Positions 1 to 6,209 of a stretch of 6,231 bases of DNA are shown piece by piece (position 1 is the stretch's first letter; every line of letters begins with the position of its first letter). Position numbers and translations under genes: made by a program. Below the pieces are notes generated by a model. The model saw nothing but the letters and a program-made list of their open reading frames with translations, had not been told where the DNA came from and did no database searches. Origin of the DNA: a gamma proteobacterium symbiont of Lucinoma myriamae (GTDB taxonomy: Bacteria > Pseudomonadota > Gammaproteobacteria > GRL18); the NCBI GenBank assembly GCA_025655635.1, contig JAHXIM010000182.1, forward strand, positions 1-6,231, written 5' to 3'.

Positions 1-40
1 AATTTGATCAGGAACAATTAAATTACAATTAATGTTGTAC

Positions 41-74
41 GATAATCTATCAATTCATGATGATTATCTTTTTT
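41..74 (+). terminator. Rho-independent terminator of an upstream plus-strand gene
   Basis: GATAATC (41-47) pairs with GATTATC (62-68). Inside it, ATCA (49-52) pairs with TGAT (58-61) around a 5-base loop, leaving one bulged T. The 11-bp stem is followed at once by six T (69-74). The T run lies on the plus-strand side, so this fits a gene entering from the left and convergent with the chemoreceptor. One plus frame reads a short tail ending in QLNYN with a TAA at 30-32. It could be that gene's C-terminus, but it is too short to claim. Confidence 0.6.
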
Positions 75-93
75 CAGGGTCGACTACTTAAGT

Positions 94-1705
94 TTACACT
101 TTAAATTTATTAACAGATTGTTCAAGCGTTTTAGATAACTCTAAAAGCTGCTCTCCGGAAGTATTTGTTTCCTGTGCTTTTTCCTGGGAATAGTGGGCAT
201 GCTCATGTATCTGCTGAATATTGTCATTGATGTTTTGACTAATGATGCTCTGTTTTTCTGCGACATAAACAATTTCTTTATTTCTTGCAGAGATTGTTTT
301 TACGGCTTCATTTATCTTTTCTAAAGCTTGTTCTGCTTCTATTGCGCCTTCAGTTGTTTGAGTGGCAAGCTCAGCACTTTGTCTCATTTTTTCAACGGCA
401 GTTGAAGAATTGCTTTGCAGTTTTTCAATAATATTTTGAATCTCAAGTGTTGAATCCTGTGTTTTTTGTGATAACAAGCGCACTTCATCTGCAACCACAG
501 CAAAGCCTCTGCCATATTCACCGGCTCTTGCTGCTTCAATTGCAGCATTTAAAGCAAGCAAATTGGTTTGTTCGGCGATTTCTTTAATGGTGTGTAATAC
601 TTTTGATATGTTTTGACTATCTTCTGCAAGAGCAACAGAGATATTGCTGACTTCACGTACACTTTCAACTAATATATTAAGCTGGTGGGCAACCTGTTGT
701 GTTACTTTATTTCCGTGCTCGGTATCATGTGCTGTCTGTAGTACGGCCTCATCGGCCTCTAATGAACAACGAGAAACTTTACTGGAACTGTCTGATAATG
801 TTTGTGTGATCTCAGAAACAGTCTTAATTTTTTTATATTGCTCATTGATACTATTGAGCGTGCTACTGGTAATGTTATTGAGTTGCGTTGAGGAATCAGC
901 CAAATTGTGGCTGGCGCCCGAAACATCACTCAGGATACTTTGAAACTCTGAAAGTAAGCCATTGATAACATTAGCTGTATGGCCAAATTCGTCCTTAGTC
1001 TTGATATCAATTCGCTGCTTAAGATCTTTATCCTGTTCAATGATGTAGATGGTTTTACGGAACTCACTTAATGGCAAGGTGACGACACGGCGAAAAATTA
1101 GCAACGCGAGAATCATACCAATAATAAAAATGACTGAATTTAAGATAATGCCGGTCCAAAAAGCTTTACTAATGGCTTGTTGTTCTTCATCCATAGAATA
1201 AGTAATGCGAATAGCACCAATAACAGTATCTTCAGGCACCTGATGACAGAGCAGACAGTTAACACCATTGTAGTCTTTTTTAGCTGTAAGCGGCTTTAGG
1301 TAGTTAAGAACAGGTTCTCCTTTAATTGAACCCCATTCAATAATATGTTCACCGCTCATGACTCGTTTATCCAGATCATCGATTATTTTATGCTCAGCAT
1401 CTTTGCTGCTGCCAGGCAGATGGCCATCACCGTGTAATACTCGCAGTTCTTTAATATTGGGGTTTTGCAGAATTTTTTCTTTTAATATATTTCTATTAGC
1501 AATAGTACCTGTCAGCATCATGGTATTGAGACTATCAAAGTAGCTCGTTGACTCCCTGCATTTGTTTGATAATATTTTGACGGGATTGCTCAGTTTGATA
1601 ACTGGTATAAAACCAGTTGGAAAGAGCCATGGCAATAAGAAAGATAAACCCTAATGGTAAAATGACTTTCAGGCTAACAGAAAACTTGATATTTTGCTGA
1701 CTCAT
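94..1705 (-). CDS. Methyl-accepting chemotaxis protein with periplasmic CxxCH (c-type heme) sensor domain; one apparent frameshift
   Basis: A transmembrane chemoreceptor that would signal through CheW/CheA to the flagellar motor. The true start appears to be ATG at 1705: an in-frame TAA lies two codons upstream, and the product opens MSQQNIKFSVSLKVILPLG, a signal-anchor helix. That frame hits TGA/TAG near 1540, while the rest lies in another frame. Dropping one base of the GGG at 1554-1556 joins them into a 536-residue protein. Restored order: TM1 about 12-31; a periplasmic sensor of about 130 residues ending in CLLCH (150-154) then VPEDTVIGAIR; TM2 about 184-206; HAMP; a coiled-coil signalling domain with the hairpin tip EIAEQTNLLALNAAIEAARA near 375-395. 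No C-terminal NWETF-type CheR tether is present. CxxCH is the covalent heme c attachment motif; Geobacter receptors with periplasmic c-heme are known, so redox or gas/ligand sensing is inferred. Annotators using the longest frame would start at TTG 1635, which loses TM1 and is probably wrong. The frameshift may be a sequencing error or a real lesion. Confidence 0.9.
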
Positions 1706-1740
1706 ATTTTAATACTGCTTAATTTATCGGGATGATTACT

Positions 1741-1767
1741 TTATCGGCAATGAGACAAAAAACTAAA
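1741..1767 (-). promoter_or_regulatory. Sigma-28 (FliA) flagellar-class promoter of the chemoreceptor
   Basis: On the minus strand TTTAGTTT (1767-1760) is followed after exactly 11 bases by GCCGATAA (1748-1741). The enterobacterial FliA consensus is TAAAGTTT-N11-GCCGATAA, so the -10 is 8/8, the -35 is 6/8 and the spacing is exact. Transcription would begin near 1734 and give a leader of about 29 bases before ATG 1705. Chemoreceptors are classic FliA targets, which supports both the promoter and the 1705 start. No clear Shine-Dalgarno is visible in the leader. A second -10-like CCCGATAA lies at 1730-1723 without a matching -35. Confidence 0.8.
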
Positions 1768-1822
1768 GTAGTATTCAGCATATATTTCTTGATGGCCACT
1801 GTGAACTCATGGTCACTTATTT

Positions 1823-1880
1823 TTCTGATTTTGACTTTCTGTTACGAAATGCCGTTACGCTCTGGGAATCAAAGTCAGAA
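1823..1880. repeat. Imperfect inverted repeat flanking a 6-base direct repeat
   Basis: TTCTGATTTTGA (1823-1834) and TCAAAGTCAGAA (1869-1880) are inverted copies matching at 11 of 12 positions, separated by 34 bases. The spacer holds GTTACG twice (1841-1846 and 1854-1859). It lies between the HD-GYP stop and the chemoreceptor promoter. Neither strand has a T run after the stem, so it does not look like a standard terminator. It may be an RNA structure ending the HD-GYP transcript, or a regulator site. Confidence 0.4.
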
Positions 1881-1981
1881 CAATAAGCAACAACAGGCTT
1901 TTTGAAAACAATATGCAGAGTAGTTACAGTTTATTTTTTATAGTATAGTCCGAGTCTGGCTTTATACATTTTTTAATGTGC

Positions 1982-3259
1982 TTATGCTTTAGCCCCTATA
2001 CTATCCATATAATCTTCTATTTTTATACCATAGGCGCCGTTAGATAGTGATTTCTTAATAGCATAAATCGTATTGGTAAACGTGATATCACCTTTTTTTA
2101 GATCAATTATACGTTCATTTTTTATTTGTTTATCAGAGCCTAAAATCAACAAAACTTTTGGTTTTATGCCCTCGTCATTATTGGTTTCAATAACAATACC
2201 CACTTCACCCGTGTTCATTTCTACCAGACTACCAGGTGCGTAGATACCAATAAAATGTATAAAATGACCTAAAATTGCTTTATCATAAAGTGTGTCCTTG
2301 CATTGATAAATATGTCTGCAAGCATCTAAAGTGGTCATTCCCTGACTGTAGGGTTTGTCAGATATCATTGAATCATAGGAATCAATAATGGCAATAATTT
2401 TAGCATAATAGGGGATACGCTCTGCCGTAATACCACGAGGATAACCTGAGCCATCCAGACGCTCATGGTGACAATAGGCGACATCGACTGCACCGGGATA
2501 AACGCCTGCTTTAGAAATTAATAGTTTTTTTCCATAAGCCGGGTGCTGCTGCACAATTTTGAGTTCTTCTAAGGTCAGGTTATCTTGCTTTGCTAAGATA
2601 GCTGAGGGTATTTGTGTTTTTCCTACATCATGGAGGAGCCCGCAAGCACCGATATTTTGCAGTTCTAATTCTTGAAAACCAAGTACCCGGCCAAGTGCAA
2701 CGGCATAAATACACGTTCTTAATGAATGTTCAGCGGTATAATTGTCTTTATTTCGAATTTGTGTCAGCCAAATGAGGGCAGAGTCATTACGTAAAATACT
2801 GTCTACACAGTCATCAACTACCTGGTTTACCTGATGAACATCGAGTTCACCATTAAGGCGAACTGAATCAAGTATTGCTGCTGTTTGTGAACAGGCATGT
2901 TTGTAGGCAGATCGTGCATGGTTTAATTCCTGAGCTATAGGAATTTTATTAATATAGACAATTTTTTCATCTAAGGCATCACGTTCATCAGGTTGAGAGT
3001 CTTGTTCAACATGCCATTTCTGCTTAGCTGCACGGACAAAAACATATTCACAAGTCTCCTGAAGTGCATGCAATTCTTCAAGAGTATTAATTTGAAACCC
3101 CTGAGAAAGAAAATCAGTGTCTTCCCAGGAACGGTCAAGACGAGTGATAAACATGCCTAGTTCAAGTAAGTCAACAGAACGCTTTAATTCAATGTATTCG
3201 GTAGAAGTTGCTTCAGCCATATCTCTATTTAAATAATGATTGTTATTAAACTCCAGCAT
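1982..3259 (-). CDS. HD-GYP domain cyclic di-GMP phosphodiesterase with N-terminal DUF3391
   Basis: Predicted cytoplasmic phosphodiesterase that hydrolyses c-di-GMP through pGpG to GMP, generally promoting motility over biofilm. The product has 425 residues and no membrane segment. Residues about 25-150 match the DUF3391 region that often precedes HD-GYP domains. The HD-GYP domain follows with its signature residues: H178 (AEHS), HDVGK at 210-214, H239, the HHERLDGSGYP motif at 264-274 and D293 in IIDSYD. The metal site and GYP loop are therefore intact and the enzyme is probably active. A C-terminal segment (about 340-425, APGSLVEMNTGEVGIV...) is the extension usual in this subfamily. Neither ATG 3259 nor in-frame ATG 3220 (residue 14) has a strong ribosome binding site. 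AGAG just before 3220, and the fact that homology seems to begin after residue 14, make 3220 a real alternative. It is divergent from the metalloprotease at 3413 and upstream of, but probably not cotranscribed with, the chemoreceptor. Confidence 0.93.
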   Translation of the reverse strand: MLEFNNNHYLNRDMAEATSTEYIELKRSVDLLELGMFITRLDRSWEDTDFLSQGFQINTLEELHALQETCEYVFVRAAKQKWHVEQDSQPDERDALDEKIVYINKIPIAQELNHARSAYKHACSQTAAILDSVRLNGELDVHQVNQVVDDCVDSILRNDSALIWLTQIRNKDNYTAEHSLRTCIYAVALGRVLGFQELELQNIGACGLLHDVGKTQIPSAILAKQDNLTLEELKIVQQHPAYGKKLLISKAGVYPGAVDVAYCHHERLDGSGYPRGITAERIPYYAKIIAIIDSYDSMISDKPYSQGMTTLDACRHIYQCKDTLYDKAILGHFIHFIGIYAPGSLVEMNTGEVGIVIETNNDEGIKPKVLLILGSDKQIKNERIIDLKKGDITFTNTIYAIKKSLSNGAYGIKIEDYMDSIGAKA

Positions 3260-3353
3260 AGCAGTTTAAGTGATATAATTCTAATAACTAGTTAATTTTT
3301 TTATTAATATTAGTCTTTTATTTCGTTTTTTCTGTTCGTTTTCTCTATGAAAA

Positions 3354-3381
3354 TTGATACTGTCAATAAAGATCATAGAAA
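3354..3381 (+). promoter_or_regulatory. Possible sigma-70 promoter of the YgjP-like gene
   Basis: TTGATA (3354-3359; 5/6 to TTGACA) and TAGAAA (3376-3381; 4/6 to TATAAT) lie 16 bases apart in the AT-rich divergent spacer, with the start codon 31 bases downstream. In such AT-rich DNA matches of this quality occur by chance, so this is tentative. Confidence 0.3.
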
Positions 3382-3412
3382 AGTCCTTTTATTGCTTTAA
3401 TAAAAAAAAATA

Positions 3413-4186
3413 ATGGAGTGCAGCATCACTTTGTCTAATCAGCAAATCCCTAATCAATATGCCATTCGTGTTTCTAATCGGGCAAAATACATGCGCTTGA
3501 CGGTGTCACTTGATAAAGGAATTGTGGTGGTGGTTCCCCGCTCTATGAGCAAGCGTCAATTAACTCAATATATTCCAGAATTTATCAAAGATAAACAGTT
3601 GTGGATCAGTGAGGCAATTGAAAAGTTGCAGGCAAAAAATATCGTAAAAAAAACGATAGATCAATGCGCGTTACCTGAGATAATTGCTTTACCAGGAATC
3701 GGACAGGTTTTTTCAATTGACTATCAGTCTGAAAGTAACTCATACTGCTCTGAAACAACTGTAAAGTTACGCCATAAAACTGATTTTCAATTAGAAATCA
3801 GAGGTAATATAAAAGATAAAATACAGACATTCTCATTATTGGAACAATTTTTTAAGCGTTATGCAAAATACTATCTAAAACAAAAATTAGAGCAGCTCAG
3901 TGATGAATTAAATCTACCTTATAATCGTTTAACAATACGCGCACAAAAAACTCGCTGGGGCAGTTGTTCAGCAAAGAAAAATATTAATTTAAATTATCGT
4001 TTGCTCTTTATTGAAGAAGAGTTGCTGGATTATCTATTGCTTCATGAATTAGTTCATACAGTACATATGAATCATTCAAAGGTATTTTGGGCTTATTTAG
4101 AATCATTGATGCCGGATGCGCGTAGACGAGATAAAAAAATCAATCAGGCGGCAGCAGAATTACCTTGCTGGATACATTATAAGTAA
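3413..4186 (+). CDS. YgjP-like zinc metallopeptidase (DUF45 / M48-type)
   Basis: Predicted soluble zinc-dependent metallopeptidase of the YgjP/DUF45 family; physiological substrates are not established. The 257-residue product has no signal peptide or membrane helix. The N-terminal half is the beta-rich part of this family (IRVSNRAKYMRLTVSLDKG, about 18-36). The diagnostic C-terminal signatures are complete: KTRWGSCS (179-186), then HELVH (211-215) as the HExxH zinc site with E212 as catalytic base, and the NHSKVFW motif (220-226), where H221 is the probable third zinc ligand. ATG 3413 is preceded by nine A (3402-3410) and no Shine-Dalgarno, so initiation is probably leader-independent or inefficient; no better in-frame start is visible nearby. 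The gene is divergent from the HD-GYP gene and ends two bases from the convergent membrane-protein gene. Confidence 0.9.
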   Translation: MECSITLSNQQIPNQYAIRVSNRAKYMRLTVSLDKGIVVVVPRSMSKRQLTQYIPEFIKDKQLWISEAIEKLQAKNIVKKTIDQCALPEIIALPGIGQVFSIDYQSESNSYCSETTVKLRHKTDFQLEIRGNIKDKIQTFSLLEQFFKRYAKYYLKQKLEQLSDELNLPYNRLTIRAQKTRWGSCSAKKNINLNYRLLFIEEELLDYLLLHELVHTVHMNHSKVFWAYLESLMPDARRRDKKINQAAAELPCWIHYK

Positions 4187-4188
4187 TA

Positions 4189-4518
4189 TTATAACTCTTC
4201 ATTTTTATCGTTATAGGAGTCATCTTCAGAGTATCTCCAGACTTTTCTGGTAATAAACCAGATAAAAAAGGTGATGCCTAAAGCACCCAAAATAATCATC
4301 GTATGCATATTAATAGAATAAAAAAAGCCGGAGCTAATAGAACCTAATGAGCCCAGACTTTCTGGTGAAACCTGTTTTATAATACCCCCGATGCCTGCGG
4401 TGAGCATAAAGAAAGGCAATGGAATAAGAAGCAGTATTAATTTTCCTAAGATAGGTTTAATGTCATGTGTAAGCTTTAACAGTAAACTAAATGCAGTGTT
4501 ATTAAGTTGAATAATCAT
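4189..4518 (-). CDS. Small two-helix inner-membrane protein, function unknown
   Basis: I do not recognise this protein. From ATG 4518 it has 109 residues: a short amphipathic N-terminus, a first hydrophobic helix about 26-48 (KLILLLIPLPFFMLTAGIGG), a short Gly/Ser-rich loop about 50-66 (SPESLGSLGSISSG), a second helix about 73-91 (MIILGALGITFFIWFIT), then RKVWR and an acidic, polar tail ending NDKNEEL. The positive-inside rule puts both ends in the cytoplasm and the loop in the periplasm. A longer reading from TTG 4536 would swallow the ribosome binding site, so ATG 4518 is preferred. It is tail to tail with the metalloprotease gene, two bases apart, and has no same-strand neighbour, so context gives no clue to its role. 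A strong ribosome binding site and a protein-like layout make it a credible gene. Confidence 0.7.
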   Translation of the reverse strand: MIIQLNNTAFSLLLKLTHDIKPILGKLILLLIPLPFFMLTAGIGGIIKQVSPESLGSLGSISSGFFYSINMHTMIILGALGITFFIWFITRKVWRYSEDDSYNDKNEEL

Positions 4519-4526
4519 ATTATAAT

Positions 4527-4533
4527 CCCCCCT
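4527..4533 (-). promoter_or_regulatory. Ribosome binding site that fixes the start at 4518
   Basis: On the minus strand AGGGGGG (4533-4527) lies 8 bases before ATG 4518. It overlaps the TTG-initiated extension, which is the reason for choosing the ATG. Confidence 0.7.
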
Positions 4534-4691
4534 CAAGGATAATTAATGATCGACTTTAGCCATAGTTTATTCTATGTGATAAATATGACAATACAGATAA
4601 ATCCTAAAAATATAGCAAATACGTTAACAGAAAAGTATTACATCAATATGACAAAGCAATACAATCTTCTAATGGTCTTTCCCCAGTTTGT

Positions 4692-4726
4692 AAAAAGCAT
4701 ATTTTGTACCAAAAATATGCTTTTTT
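4692..4726 (+). terminator. Strong hairpin terminator, probably bidirectional
   Basis: AAAAAGCATATTTT (4692-4705) pairs perfectly over 14 bp with 4712-4725 around the loop GTACCA. The A run on the left and T run on the right (4721-4726) make it look like a terminator on both strands. No certain gene ends here on either strand. Confidence 0.65.
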
Positions 4727-4749
4727 AACTTGTTGAAATAAAACAAGTT
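4727..4749. repeat. Second hairpin abutting the terminator
   Basis: AACTTGTT (4727-4734) and AACAAGTT (4742-4749) form a perfect 8-bp inverted repeat with a 7-base loop, starting at the base after the terminator T run. It may back up termination or be a small binding site. Confidence 0.45.
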
Positions 4750-4782
4750 AAATTATCACTATTGATTCTATGGAAACATTAG

Positions 4783-4812
4783 CGCACTAAAATGATGCGA
4801 AACTTGTATAAT
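4783..4812 (+). promoter_or_regulatory. Possible activator-dependent promoter for the DUF1415 gene
   Basis: TATAAT (4807-4812) is a perfect -10, but no -35 is found at 16-19 bases. At that place lies GCACTAAAATGATGC (4784-4798), with flanking CGCA/TGCG inverted halves (4783-4786, 4796-4799). Its pattern resembles NtrC sites of the GCAC...GGTGC type. A leader of about 100 bases would precede the TTG start. This is tentative: no sigma-54 -24/-12 element is seen, and chance is a serious alternative. Confidence 0.3.
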
Positions 4813-4907
4813 GGACCTTTTGGGGTGCATATAGTTAAGAGCCAATTGTTCTCTTTTATCTGTTAGGGTATTCCCTGGAAAAATCCAAAAAATAAATAAT
4901 TTAAGTT

Positions 4908-4911
4908 GGAG
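4908..4911 (+). promoter_or_regulatory. Ribosome binding site that fixes the TTG start at 4918
   Basis: GGAG (4908-4911) stands six bases before TTG 4918. It overlaps the alternative TTG at 4906, which has no binding site of its own. Confidence 0.6.
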
Positions 4912-4917
4912 AAGAAT

Positions 4918-5466
4918 TTGGACAAGATCATTAAACAAACTCAGTGCTGGCTTGACTCAGTCATTATTGAGCATAATATCTGTCCCTTTGCAAAAAGAGA
5001 ACGAGACAAGGGGAGTATTCATTTTTGTGTTGATGACAATCAGGATATCAGTCAGGCACTAGAAAATCTGGTGCTGGAATGCGAGCGACTTGATCAGCAG
5101 CCGGAGATTGAAACGACTCTTTTTATATTGTCACAGATTGGGCAGGATTTTTATCATTACTTAGATTTTTTGGATATTGCAAACCAATTACTGATTGATC
5201 AAGGCTATGAAAGTGTCTATCAATTAGCTAGTTTTCATCCTGACTACTGCTTTGATCACAGTGATGAGGATGATCCAGCAAATTATACTAACCGCTCTCC
5301 TTATCCAACATTACATATTATTCGGGAGAAAAGTTTGGAAAAAGCCCTGCAAAACTACCCAAATCCAGAACTCATTCCAGAACGTAATATTGAATATTGT
5401 CAGAGTTTAGGCCTAAAGAAATTGCAGGAAATGTTAAGGCATTGTAGTGATAGTCATACTGATTAA
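4918..5466 (+). CDS. DUF1415 domain-containing protein, TTG start
   Basis: A member of the uncharacterised proteobacterial DUF1415 family; no biochemical role is established. From TTG 4918 the protein has 182 residues, covering essentially the whole family from the opening helix (DKIIKQTQCWLDSVI) to the end. Visible family blocks are NICPFAKR (20-27), QLASFHPDYCF (102-112), the acidic DEDDPANYTNRSPYP stretch (116-130) and LHIIREKSLEKA (132-143). The conserved Cys, His and Asp residues hint at a catalytic or metal site, but this is inference. No ATG is available near the N-terminus. TTG 4906 is also in frame, but GGAG is placed ideally for 4918. It is cytoplasmic: no signal peptide or hydrophobic helix is seen. 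It stands alone on its strand and is convergent with the LuxR-type gene. Confidence 0.85.
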   Translation: MDKIIKQTQCWLDSVIIEHNICPFAKRERDKGSIHFCVDDNQDISQALENLVLECERLDQQPEIETTLFILSQIGQDFYHYLDFLDIANQLLIDQGYESVYQLASFHPDYCFDHSDEDDPANYTNRSPYPTLHIIREKSLEKALQNYPNPELIPERNIEYCQSLGLKKLQEMLRHCSDSHTD

Positions 5467-5600
5467 GATATGGGGTATCCTGCATTATTCCGGTGGATGC
5501 TGACGGCGAACTGATTTTTAAGCAAGGTTTGCCAGGTCTCTTGGTTAAGAATTTTTTTGCTGTGAATGGTACTGGAAATATTATTTTATTAATCACATAG
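5463..5600 (+). pseudogene. Orphan 45-codon open frame, possible remnant of a gene's 3' end
   Basis: Just after (and by four bases overlapping the end of) the DUF1415 gene, another plus frame is open from 5463 to TAG 5598-5600. It reads YGVSCIIPVDADGELIFKQG and then LPGLLVKNFFAVNGTGN with a hydrophobic tail. The text is more protein-like and less AT-rich than the spacers around it. It has no ATG; the only usable start is GTG 5493, without a ribosome binding site, and a TGA closes the frame at 5460-5462. I do not recognise the family. It may be the decayed 3' end of a lost gene, a frameshifted leftover, or chance. Confidence 0.3.
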
Positions 5601-5612
5601 ACGAATAATGAT

Positions 5613-6128
5613 TTATATCGCAGTGAGTGTAATCAGTTTTTTCATTAATTCGGCCTGATTGTGTACGTCCATTTTTTGCATCGTATGTTTTATATGGTTG
5701 CGAATGGTTTCCTGTGAGCGATAAGTATTTATTGCAATATCGTGAATTGACGGGGTTTTCATAAAATGAAGTGCACAAACAGCCTCACATCTGGATAATT
5801 GATAAATTTCTTCTAAACGTTCAATGGCTGTGTTTTTTTTATTTTCATGAGTAAAGGTGAGAATAAAACCATCTTTGTAACATTCCCACTGATAAAGATT
5901 TTCTAAGGAGGAAATGGGGATAAGTGTTATTTGACAGGAAGTACACTGATTCTGAATGGCTGCAGCTTTGTCACCATTTTCAATTAATGATAATAATTGC
6001 TGTTTAATAGCAGGATTTTTTACGGTAAGTTGGTTCTCTGAAGCAATCACACAATCAAGCTGACCTATAAATGAGCTATATACCCAATCAACTTGAAAAT
6101 GCAGGATCGAACGTCTGAAAATTATCAT
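5613..6128 (-). CDS. LuxR-family HTH transcriptional regulator, probably N-terminally truncated
   Basis: A DNA-binding regulator identified by its C-terminal LuxR-type helix-turn-helix (about 107-165): LSRCEAVCALHFM, then the scaffold and recognition helices SIHDIAINTYRSQETIRNHIKHTMQKMDVHNQAELMKKL, matching the family pattern for non-phosphorelay LuxR regulators. The N-terminal part (about 20-100, including NQLTVKNPAIKQQLLSLIENGD) resembles the PAS-like ligand region that precedes the HTH in regulators of roughly 350-380 residues. With 171 residues this copy is about half that. ATG 6128 has no ribosome binding site, and the frame stays open with no stop to the right edge (34 more codons, without ATG, GTG or TTG). 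Either the gene runs past the window, or it has been cut by a mobile element whose transposase seems to begin at 6210. CTSC at 62-65 is a curiosity. The target genes are unknown. Confidence 0.7.
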   Translation of the reverse strand: MIIFRRSILHFQVDWVYSSFIGQLDCVIASENQLTVKNPAIKQQLLSLIENGDKAAAIQNQCTSCQITLIPISSLENLYQWECYKDGFILTFTHENKKNTAIERLEEIYQLSRCEAVCALHFMKTPSIHDIAINTYRSQETIRNHIKHTMQKMDVHNQAELMKKLITLTAI

Positions 6129-6198
6129 TAATTCGAGTATCTTGTTGTGGTCTAATAGAACTGGATACTTTAATAAGAGATAATAACTATCAATTATT

Positions 6199-6204
6199 GA
6201 GGTG
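6199..6204 (+). promoter_or_regulatory. Ribosome binding site of the edge gene
   Basis: GAGGTG (6199-6204) lies five bases before ATG 6210, a near-ideal Shine-Dalgarno that supports a real gene starting at the right edge. Confidence 0.55.
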
Positions 6205-6209
6205 TCAAA

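Larger units (their letters stand above)
4541..4905. other. Gene-poor region of about 365 bases between the membrane protein and DUF1415 genes
   Basis: No convincing protein gene is seen. A 60-codon plus frame (4546-4728) has AAGGA six bases before its ATG, but its product resembles nothing, and its last 12 codons lie inside a perfect hairpin. The region holds a short CATAG/CTATG dyad (4561-4576), the terminator at 4692-4726, a second hairpin at 4727-4749, a TATAAT box with a dyad upstream of it (4783-4812), and weak leader dyads (AGGG-TATT-CCCT at 4865-4876). The terminator implies a short plus-strand transcript, possibly a small RNA starting within about 4550-4690; this is inference. Confidence 0.5.

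Noticed and set aside
644..943. 99-codon plus-strand frame inside the chemoreceptor
   Set aside because: Antisense to a clear coding region. The product is a low-complexity Leu/Ser/Cys shadow of the receptor's coiled coil.
1358..1543. 61-codon plus-strand frame inside the chemoreceptor
   Set aside because: Antisense to the sensor domain, with no ribosome binding site and no recognisable product.
1633..1635. TTG as the start of the chemoreceptor
   Set aside because: It gives an odd MPWLFPTGF opening and no first membrane helix. ATG 1705 behind the FliA promoter, with a frameshift, explains the data better.
1798..1816. CRP-like TGTGA...TCACT dyad
   Set aside because: The half-sites are separated by 8 bases rather than the 6 of CRP sites, and the site is not placed sensibly for either neighbouring gene.
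4546..4728. 60-codon plus-strand frame after the membrane-protein gene
   Set aside because: It has an acceptable AAGGA upstream, but the product is a featureless AT-rich translation and its end lies in a terminator hairpin. Kept only as a possible small-RNA locus.
5372..5596. 74-codon minus-strand frame
   Set aside because: It overlaps the DUF1415 C-terminus antisense and has no recognisable features.
5593..5778. 61-codon minus-strand frame
   Set aside because: It overlaps the LuxR-type HTH in another frame; the HTH reading is clearly the real one.
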